This document shows, piece after piece, positions 8,036-13,782 of a DNA stretch of 26,227 nt. Numbering within the stretch: the first letter of the stretch is position 1; each line of letters opens with the position of its first letter. The stretch is from Firmicutes bacterium UBA4845 (lineage in GTDB: Bacteria > Bacillota > Clostridia > Tissierellales > Sedimentibacteraceae): positions 1 through 26,227 of the forward strand of contig DHER01000118.1 of NCBI GenBank assembly GCA_002399975.1, in the 5' to 3' direction. The notes beneath the pieces are model-generated. The model ran no database searches and was not told where the DNA came from. It saw only the letters and a program-made list of their open reading frames with translations. A program made the translations under genes and the position numbers.

Positions 8036-8069
8036 AAAGGCTGTGCATTTAATGGTGCACAGCCTTTTT
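8036..8069. terminator. Bidirectional terminator between the antiporter and DtxR-family genes
   Basis: AAAGGCTGTGCA (8036-8047) and its complement (8056-8067) form a 12-bp stem with an 8-nt loop and run into T residues on the plus strand. Matching A residues on the 5' side let it serve the convergent minus-strand gene too. Confidence 0.85.
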
Positions 8070-8106
8070 GAGAAATCCTTGGTAGTTTAACTACAATGCT
8101 ATTGAC

Positions 8107-8499
8107 CTACTTAATTTTTTTATTCTTAGTTAGCGTTTTTATCCTAATATGGTTTTTAATGGCTTCAAAGCTTTCTGTGCTGATTACATGCTCAATCCTG
8201 CATGCGTCTTCTGTAGCAACTTTTTCGTCAACACCTAAATGGCTCAGCCACTCTGAAAGAAATGTGTGTCTTTCATACATTGTTTCTGCAATTTTTCTAC
8301 CTTTCTCGGTCAAGGTAATATGCAAATTGCTGTCCATTTCAACATAACCATTTTCACGGAGATTTTTCATGGCTACACTTACGCTTGGTTTTGTATATCC
8401 AAGTTCATTTGCAATATCAATAGATCTCACCTGGTTATTCCTTTTAGACAGAATTAGGATTGTCTCAAGGTACATTTCAGCCGATTCCTGAATCTTCAA
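8107..8499 (-). CDS. DtxR-family metal-dependent transcriptional regulator
   Basis: This 130-residue regulator has an N-terminal winged helix (about 1-65, recognition region GYTKPSVSVAMKNL) and a dimerisation/metal-binding domain (about 66-125), without the C-terminal SH3-like domain of long DtxR proteins. The metal-site positions are mixed. Met9 and Cys100-Arg-Ile-Glu103-His104 match the DtxR/IdeR iron-type set (Met10, Cys102, Glu105, His106), whereas MntR has Asp and Glu at the first two. Glu12 matches a MntR ligand and His78 the shared ancillary histidine. Translation starts at TTG (8499-8497), the only start well spaced from GGAG. A DtxR-like box lies in its leader, so autoregulation is likely. 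It is divergent from the SCIFF locus. An iron or mixed-metal sensor is more likely than a pure Mn sensor. Confidence 0.85.
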   Translation of the reverse strand: MKIQESAEMYLETILILSKRNNQVRSIDIANELGYTKPSVSVAMKNLRENGYVEMDSNLHITLTEKGRKIAETMYERHTFLSEWLSHLGVDEKVATEDACRIEHVISTESFEAIKNHIRIKTLTKNKKIK

Positions 8500-8520
8500 A
8501 TCATCATCTCCTTTTGTGAG

Positions 8521-8539
8521 TTGGGTTAATTTAACTAAA
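8521..8539. promoter_or_regulatory. DtxR-like operator in the regulator's own leader
   Basis: TTGGGTTAATTTAACTAAA matches the iron-box consensus TTAGGTTAGSCTAACCTAA at about 14 of 19 positions and has the palindromic core GTTAA-T-TTAAC. It lies 22 bp before the TTG start, at the likely transcription start. A candidate -10 (TAAGAT, 8544-8539 on the minus strand) and -35 (TTGCTT, 17 nt further up) stand beside it. Confidence 0.5.
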
Positions 8540-8601
8540 TCTTATCATATACAAATTTAAAAAGCAATTTATATAAAATTTCGTTTACATTGTACATTGT
8601 T

Positions 8602-8632
8602 TTTACACTTTGAGTTCTTTTTTAGGTGTAAA
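8602..8632. repeat. Inverted repeat before the membrane-protein gene
   Basis: TTTACAC (8602-8608) and GTGTAAA (8626-8632) are perfect 7-bp arms around 17 nt. They lie in the divergent region between the DtxR-family gene and the TIGR04086-type gene, about 40 bp before the latter's start. It could be an operator for the SCIFF locus or chance. Confidence 0.3.
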
Positions 8633-8670
8633 TGAATAAAATTTAATATCATAAAAAATGGAGGACTATT

Positions 8671-9030
8671 ATGAAAATAGCAAATCTTCTTAAATATTCG
8701 CTGTGTCTGCTTTTAATGACTCTTGCAGTATTTTTTATTTTGACGATATATATGTATTATTTTTCAGAGCAGCCGTCATTAGAGGCTGCGTACAGTTTTG
8801 TGGTGCCGATTTGTATCTTTATGGTTTCTTTATTATACTCTAAAAGTGTTCACGAAAAGGGTTTAATAAGGGGAATTGAAATTTGGATAGTGTATTTTGC
8901 AATTGTTCTGCTGATGAAGGCTTTGTTCAGTTATCCGGCTGAGATAAGTATTCTGCGTCAGTTGTTGTATCTTATTCCGTCGCTGTTGGGCGGAATTATA
9001 GGAGTAAATTTAAAGCGAAAGGTTTCCTAA
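8671..9030 (+). CDS. TIGR04086-type small membrane protein, SCIFF neighbour
   Basis: This 119-residue protein has four predicted membrane helices (about 9-30, 40-58, 68-86 and 95-113), short loops and a basic C-terminus (NLKRKVS). Size, topology and position just before the six-cysteine peptide gene fit the TIGR04086 membrane family, commonly found next to the SCIFF pair in Clostridia. Its function is unknown; a role in export or in anchoring the modified peptide is a guess from context. ATG 8671 follows GGAGG with good spacing. It carries no peptidase or ABC motifs. The family name is from memory of family and context, not from a search. Confidence 0.7.
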   Translation: MKIANLLKYSLCLLLMTLAVFFILTIYMYYFSEQPSLEAAYSFVVPICIFMVSLLYSKSVHEKGLIRGIEIWIVYFAIVLLMKALFSYPAEISILRQLLYLIPSLLGGIIGVNLKRKVS

Positions 9031-9108
9031 AAATAAAACAAATAAAGGTTCGTTTAAGAAATAACTTTAAAAATGAAAAAAACACTTTTAAATAACTTAC
9101 AAAAATGC

Positions 9109-9130
9109 TATAATCTCCTTTATAAGGAGG
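9109..9130 (+). promoter_or_regulatory. scfA -10 element and ribosome-site hairpin
   Basis: TATAAT at 9109-9114, preceded by TGC, is a strong -10; no good -35 is seen 17 nt upstream. CTCCTT (9115-9120) can pair with AAGGAG (9124-9129) around three bases, covering the scfA ribosome site in read-through transcripts. A transcript from this -10 would start near 9121 and lack the pairing arm, leaving the site free. Confidence 0.45.
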
Positions 9131-9138
9131 GCTTATTT

Positions 9139-9279
9139 ATGATACATATTAAGACACTTAATAAAACGAAACTTACAGATAATATGAACGCAAAAGGATG
9201 CGGCGAATGCCAAACCTCATGCCAGTCTGCATGTAAGACTTCTTGTACAGTAGGAAATCAAAAGTGCGAGAACAAATAA
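9139..9279 (+). CDS. scfA: SCIFF six-cysteine ranthipeptide precursor
   Basis: This 46-residue peptide carries exactly six cysteines (21, 24, 28, 32, 36 and 43) in the pattern GCGECQTSCQSACKTSC plus a final Cys, the hallmark of the SCIFF (six Cys in forty-five) family. Radical SAM maturation links Cys thiols to non-alpha carbons of acceptor residues such as the Thr in TSC. Residues 1-19 (MIHIKTLNKTKLTDNMNAK) are a leader probably read by the maturase's recognition domain. ATG 9139 follows AAGGAGG at 9124-9130 at ideal spacing. The frame is open back to 9073, but those codons overlap the -10 element and lack a ribosome site. It is followed by a strong terminator and then the maturase gene. No leader peptidase is visible nearby. 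Confidence 0.95.
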   Translation: MIHIKTLNKTKLTDNMNAKGCGECQTSCQSACKTSCTVGNQKCENK

Positions 9280-9283
9280 ATTT

Positions 9284-9307
9284 GTAGCGGCTTTGCCGCT
9301 ACTTTTT
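9284..9307 (+). terminator. Terminator/attenuator between scfA and scfB
   Basis: GTAGCGGC and GCCGCTAC form a perfect 8-bp GC-rich stem with a TTT loop, followed by five T. It lies 4 bp after the scfA stop and 30 bp before scfB. Partial read-through would yield much more precursor than maturase. Confidence 0.9.
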
Positions 9308-9337
9308 ATGTATGAACTTTAAAAATCGGAGGAAAAG

Positions 9338-10681
9338 ATGATACATCTGTTTAGTCTGGATGACATGTATTTTGTAATTGACACAAACAGCGGATTGGTA
9401 CATGCTGCAGACGAAGTAATATACGATTTATTAACTGATGAAAATTTTAAATATGGAGATAAGGTTGAACTTATCAAACAAAAATTCGGAAAAGAAACAA
9501 CGGAAGAAGCAATTTCTGAAATCAATTATCTTATAGTGAACGATATGCTTTATACTGAAGATGTAAATCCTCAAAATAAAATTAAGACTGCAGTAAAAGC
9601 AATGTGCTTAAATATGACACATGACTGTAACCTAAGATGCGAATACTGTTTTGCGTCCCAGGGAAGCTATAACGGCAAGAGATCATTTTTGAGCTTTGAA
9701 ACAGGAAAAAGGGCATTTGATTTCCTTGTTAAAAATTCAGGTACAAGAAGAAATCTTGAGGTAGATTTTTTTGGTGGAGAGCCCTTGATGAATTTTGAAA
9801 CAATCAAAAAGCTTGTTAGTTACGGAAGATCTTTAGAGAAAGAATACAAGAAACATTTCAGGTTTACAACAACAACTAATGGTGTGCTTTTAGATGATGA
9901 AAAAATTGACTATCTTAATGAAAATATGGCCAATGTGGTTTTGAGCATAGATGGAAGAAAATCTGTTAATGACCGTATGCGCAGAACCGTAAACGGAAAG
10001 GGAAGCTATGACATTATTGTGGATAATTTAAGGAATTTTGTGTCAAAAAGAATGGACAAGGATTATTTCGCAAGAGGTACATTCACCTCTTACAATTTAG
10101 ATTTTTCCCAGGATGTTAAGCATATGAGAGAATTAGGATTTGACAAAATATCGGTTGAGCCGGTTGTGGCAAAGCCTGAAGAAAAATATGCATTAAATGA
10201 AGAACATTTAGAAGTTTTAAAAAAAGAATATGAAAAACTTACAAAGTTCTATGTTGATTCATATAAAGATAAAGATAAAAGGTTCCAATTTTTCCATTTT
10301 AACATAGATCTTGACGGCGGGCCTTGTATTTACAAAAGGTCAATAGGCTGTGGAGCAGGGACGGAATATATTGCAGTAACCCCAAATGGAGATTTTTATC
10401 CGTGCCATCAGTTTGTGGGGCAGGAGGATTTTATAATCGGCAATGTAGACGATGGCATAACTAATGATAAGATTGTTGATAAGATCAGAAAAGTCTCCGT
10501 GAACGAAAAACCGGTATGCAAGGATTGCTGGGCAAAGTATTATTGCAGCGGAGGATGCCATGCCAATGCATACAACTTTAATGGTGACTTTAATATTCCT
10601 TATAAAGTAGGGTGCGAACTGGAGAAAAAACGTATCGAATGCTCAATTTATATAAAAGCAAAAATAAACAACAAAGAATAG
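9338..10681 (+). CDS. scfB: Radical SAM/SPASM thioether-forming SCIFF maturase
   Basis: This 447-residue enzyme is expected to form thioether cross-links in the neighbouring six-cysteine peptide. Residues 1 to about 75 resemble a PqqD-like RiPP recognition element (beta strands plus helices, from MIHLFSLDDMYFVID). The radical SAM Fe-S motif is Cys97-x3-Cys101-x2-Cys104 (CNLRCEYC), followed by FFGGEPLMNF and the SAM-binding barrel. The C-terminal SPASM region has the auxiliary-cluster cysteines in GGPCIYKRSIGCGAG, FYPCHQF, CKDCWAKYYCSGGC and the late VGCE...EC. ATG 9338 follows GGAGG. Length fits SCIFF maturases. The gene has no promoter of its own in the 58-bp gap and probably depends on read-through of the terminator after scfA. 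Confidence 0.96.
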   Translation: MIHLFSLDDMYFVIDTNSGLVHAADEVIYDLLTDENFKYGDKVELIKQKFGKETTEEAISEINYLIVNDMLYTEDVNPQNKIKTAVKAMCLNMTHDCNLRCEYCFASQGSYNGKRSFLSFETGKRAFDFLVKNSGTRRNLEVDFFGGEPLMNFETIKKLVSYGRSLEKEYKKHFRFTTTTNGVLLDDEKIDYLNENMANVVLSIDGRKSVNDRMRRTVNGKGSYDIIVDNLRNFVSKRMDKDYFARGTFTSYNLDFSQDVKHMRELGFDKISVEPVVAKPEEKYALNEEHLEVLKKEYEKLTKFYVDSYKDKDKRFQFFHFNIDLDGGPCIYKRSIGCGAGTEYIAVTPNGDFYPCHQFVGQEDFIIGNVDDGITNDKIVDKIRKVSVNEKPVCKDCWAKYYCSGGCHANAYNFNGDFNIPYKVGCELEKKRIECSIYIKAKINNKE

Positions 10682-10739
10682 ATAGCATCTTAATTGTTTT
10701 AATTGTAAAAAACAGTGGTAAATATATATTGAGCTATAG

Positions 10740-10745
10740 TATAAT
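10740..10745 (+). promoter_or_regulatory. Likely -10 box before the LapA-like/recJ genes
   Basis: TATAAT with TGGTAA 18 nt upstream is a moderate promoter, about 45 bp before the LapA-like start. It could head transcription of lapA-recJ-apt-relA. Confidence 0.45.
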
Positions 10746-10790
10746 ATACATGCTTTTTATGGTTTAATATAACAAGAGAGGAGTGTTAAT

Positions 10791-11309
10791 ATGCAAATTG
10801 GTTTTATAGTAATTTTGATAATAGCAATTTTTGTTACCATATTTGCTATTCAGAATGGTACACCTGTGAATGTGGATTTATTTTTTGTAACATTTGAAAC
10901 ATATTTGCCAATTGTAATTATTACCTGCATAATTATTGGAGCAGTGTTAGCATTGATTTTTGGAACTACAAGGCAGTTAAAAAAAAGGTCGGAATCCAAG
11001 GAAATTAAAAACAGGATTAAAATTCTTGAAGGTGATAAGCTCCTGGCTGATAATAACGTTAAATCAATGGAAACGGAAATTAAATCATTGAAGGATAACA
11101 ATAGCTCACTTTCAACAAAAATTAGCGAACTGGAAGAAAAAAATAAATCACAGGCAGAAACAATCGCGAAACTAAACAATGAATTGGAAACTCTTAAGGC
11201 AGGTAAAAATTTAACCGAAACCGAATTAGATACTTCGGAATTTGATAAAGCAAATGGAGTTGTCGAAACTGGAACATGCGATGAAAAAAGTGAAACTCAA
11301 ATTGAATAA
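10791..11309 (+). CDS. LapA-domain (DUF1049) membrane protein with coiled-coil tail
   Basis: This 172-residue protein has two N-terminal membrane helices (about 3-21 and 38-58) flanking the LapA-type signature QNGTPVNVDLFFV (21-33), then a basic turn (RQLKKR) and a long charged coiled coil (about 64-136, heptad-like with repeated ELE/LK patterns). An acidic tail (141-172) ends the protein. LapA-domain proteins in Gram-negatives act with lipopolysaccharide assembly; in Firmicutes without LPS the function is unknown. The coiled coil suggests a membrane-tethered scaffold. ATG 10791 follows GAGGAG. Its end overlaps recJ by 29 nt, which points to translational coupling. It occupies the position before recJ where secDF often lies in relatives. 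Confidence 0.75.
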   Translation: MQIGFIVILIIAIFVTIFAIQNGTPVNVDLFFVTFETYLPIVIITCIIIGAVLALIFGTTRQLKKRSESKEIKNRIKILEGDKLLADNNVKSMETEIKSLKDNNSSLSTKISELEEKNKSQAETIAKLNNELETLKAGKNLTETELDTSEFDKANGVVETGTCDEKSETQIE

Positions 11310-13203
11310 ATATGATAAAAAAGAAATAGATGAAATAAGCAGTAAATTCAATCTTTCAAGTATATCTTCAAGGATACTTTTAAATAGAAATTTAAGAGAT
11401 TTTGATGAAATAGAAAAATTTCTTGATCCTGATTTCAAATATTTTGAGAGGGCTGAAAATTATAAAGACCTGCATAAAGGCTGTCTTAGGATTCTTGAGG
11501 CTATAAATAATAAAGAAAGAATTATTATTTATGGTGACTACGACGTTGACGGCATAACTTCAGTAAGCCAGTTCATGATACTTTTGAAAAAAGCAGGAGC
11601 AAAAGTTTATTATTATATTCCCGAAAGAGAAAAGGAAGGATATGGCTTAAGTGAAGAATTTATAGAAAAATTAAAAAATAACTTAATAAAAGCGGATTTA
11701 ATAATAGCAGTTGACTGCGGAACGGCTGAAATAGAAAAAATAGGAATAATAAACAGTTTAAACAAAGATGTTATAGTTTTGGACCATCATCAGTGCAGAG
11801 AAGAACTACCGCCTGCATATGCCGTTATAAATCCAAAGCAAAAAGACTGTCCGTCGAAAAATAAGCAGTTATGTGCATCTGGACTGTCTTTTAAATTCCT
11901 GCTTTATTTAAATAAATATCTTAAAATTGGAAATATTGAAGATATACTTTTGGAGCTTGCTTGCCTCGGAACGATTGCCGACATCGTGGATTTAATCGGA
12001 GACAACAGGATTATCGCAAAAAATGGTTTAAAAAAAATAAACGATACAAAAATTATTGGCCTTAGGAAGCTTATAGAAGTTTCAGGTATAGCTGATAAAG
12101 AAATAGAGTCTTATCACATAGGGTTTATAATAGCACCAAGAATAAACGCCGCAGGAAGAATGGATAATGCAAAAAAGGCTGTTGAACTGATGCTGACAAA
12201 TGATGAAAATGAAGCTGCCGAAAAGGCATTGGAACTTGAAAAATTAAATTTATTGAGAAAACAAACAGAAAGCAAAATATTCGATGAAGCTGTAAAAGAG
12301 ATTGAAACCGATTTTTTATACAAAAAAAATATAATTGTTGTTTGCGGTGAAAACTGGCATGAAGGTGTAGTAGGTATAGTTGCTTCAAAGCTTTCGGAGA
12401 AATACGGAAAGCCGAGTGTTGTTATTTCTTTAAAAGACGGCATAGGTAAAGGCTCGGCCAGAAGTTTAGGATATTTTGATATTTTTAAGGCATTTAAATC
12501 ATCGGACAAGTATTTGATAAAATATGGCGGGCATAAAATGGCTGCGGGATTAACAATATTAGAAAAAAATATTAATATTTTTTCTGATGAGCTCAATAAT
12601 TATATTGATAAAATCGGCTATACAAATGCTGGAAGAGAAATTGAGTCAGATGCTTTTGTTGATGTTTCCCAAATTAATTTCCGACTTTACAATGAAATCA
12701 ACAGATTTGAACCTTTTGGAGCAGGAAATCCGGTACCTGTACTTTCGTTTAACGGTGTTGAACTTAAAAATATCAGAAAGGTTGGCAAAAATGGAAATCA
12801 CATCAGCTTTTCGCTTTCAAAAAAAAGTAGGGAAATACCGGTTATAGGTTTTAGCAAAATAAATATGTTAGAAAAAGTGCTTACAAAACCGTCTGCTTAT
12901 ATCGGGACACTGTGCTTAAATGAATTTAACGGCAGGAAGAGTATTCAACTTGTTTTGCAGGACGTGGAAGAGCATGGCGACACCTTTAATTATAAAATAG
13001 ACGAGAAAAAGATGAAAGTGCTCAACTCAGTTATAAATAAAACAAAATCAAAAATAATCAAAGCGGATATATTTGTACTTGTAGAAAAACTGAATAGAAT
13101 ATATAATACAAAAATAACGGCGGAAGAAATAGTATGTATGCTTAAAAAGGCTGACAACATGCAGTATGTGCTTAAAAATGACATGCTTTATATAAAAAAA
13201 TGA
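11281..13203 (+). CDS. recJ: Single-strand-specific 5'-3' exonuclease RecJ
   Basis: RecJ degrades single-stranded DNA 5' to 3' in recombination and mismatch or base-excision repair. DHH-superfamily motifs are intact: DYDVDG at residues 86-91, VDCGT at 144-148 and DHH at 168-170, followed by the AGRMD region. DHHA1-type motifs GSARS (391-395) and GGHKMAAG (416-423) and an OB-fold-like region after about 460 complete the protein (640 residues). ATG 11281 is preferred: GGAAC lies just upstream and the family's N-terminus fits. An in-frame ATG at 11242 would add 13 residues with no better ribosome site. The start lies inside the LapA-like gene. The short C-terminal extension after the OB region is Lys-rich. 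Confidence 0.95.
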   Translation: MKKVKLKLNKYDKKEIDEISSKFNLSSISSRILLNRNLRDFDEIEKFLDPDFKYFERAENYKDLHKGCLRILEAINNKERIIIYGDYDVDGITSVSQFMILLKKAGAKVYYYIPEREKEGYGLSEEFIEKLKNNLIKADLIIAVDCGTAEIEKIGIINSLNKDVIVLDHHQCREELPPAYAVINPKQKDCPSKNKQLCASGLSFKFLLYLNKYLKIGNIEDILLELACLGTIADIVDLIGDNRIIAKNGLKKINDTKIIGLRKLIEVSGIADKEIESYHIGFIIAPRINAAGRMDNAKKAVELMLTNDENEAAEKALELEKLNLLRKQTESKIFDEAVKEIETDFLYKKNIIVVCGENWHEGVVGIVASKLSEKYGKPSVVISLKDGIGKGSARSLGYFDIFKAFKSSDKYLIKYGGHKMAAGLTILEKNINIFSDELNNYIDKIGYTNAGREIESDAFVDVSQINFRLYNEINRFEPFGAGNPVPVLSFNGVELKNIRKVGKNGNHISFSLSKKSREIPVIGFSKINMLEKVLTKPSAYIGTLCLNEFNGRKSIQLVLQDVEEHGDTFNYKIDEKKMKVLNSVINKTKSKIIKADIFVLVEKLNRIYNTKITAEEIVCMLKKADNMQYVLKNDMLYIKK

Positions 13204-13225
13204 TGAGTCTTTAATTGGAGGAATT

Positions 13226-13747
13226 ATGGATTTAAATAATTTAAAGGAAAAAATTCGTGTGGTGGAAGGCTTTCCCATCGAGGGAGTAAGTTTCAAAGAC
13301 ATAACAACACTTTTAAAAGATGCAGAAGCATTGAAGGAATGTATTGATCAATTAGCCGGAAGATTCAAAGACATAAAAGTTGACTTGGTGGTAGGCCCTG
13401 AATCAAGGGGATTTATGTTTGCAACACCTCTTGCGTACTTGCTGGGTACGGGATTTGTTCCGGTGAGGAAACCTGGGAAGCTTCCTGCCGAAACTGTAAG
13501 TTATGAATATAAATTAGAGTATGGAACAAGTAAATTGGAAATTCATAAAGATTCAATCAAATCGGGACAAAAAGTTCTAATAGTTGATGATTTGTTAGCT
13601 ACGGGAGGGACAATGTATGCTACTGCTAAGCTTGTGGAAAAATTAGGCGGCGAAATTGTCGGGCTTGGATTTTTGATAGAACTTAGAGAATTAAAGGGAA
13701 GGGAAAAGCTTAAAGGATATAATGTTGAATCATTGATAAAGTATTGA
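13226..13747 (+). CDS. apt: Adenine phosphoribosyltransferase
   Basis: Apt salvages adenine by transferring it to PRPP to give AMP. The 173-residue length is standard. The PRPP-binding loop reads VLIVDDLLATGGT at residues 117-129 with the paired acids Asp121-Asp122. The upstream VVGPESRGF segment and PVRKPGKLP flexible loop also match the family. It starts 22 bp after recJ with GGAGG at good spacing, and relA follows 35 bp downstream, the conserved recJ-apt-relA order. Purine salvage beside a (p)ppGpp enzyme is a common Firmicute arrangement. Confidence 0.97.
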   Translation: MDLNNLKEKIRVVEGFPIEGVSFKDITTLLKDAEALKECIDQLAGRFKDIKVDLVVGPESRGFMFATPLAYLLGTGFVPVRKPGKLPAETVSYEYKLEYGTSKLEIHKDSIKSGQKVLIVDDLLATGGTMYATAKLVEKLGGEIVGLGFLIELRELKGREKLKGYNVESLIKY

Positions 13748-13782
13748 TTGTTCATAATTTATTATAGCTAAAGGGTGAAGAC

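Noticed and set aside
9073..9138. In-frame N-terminal extension of scfA from ATG 9073
   Set aside because: These codons contain the TATAAT element and the ribosome site of ATG 9139, which itself gives the standard SCIFF precursor length.
12114..12596. 160-codon open frame antisense to recJ
   Set aside because: Low-complexity Ser/Phe-rich translation typical of the complement of an AT-rich Lys/Glu-rich gene; recJ motifs run through it on the plus strand.
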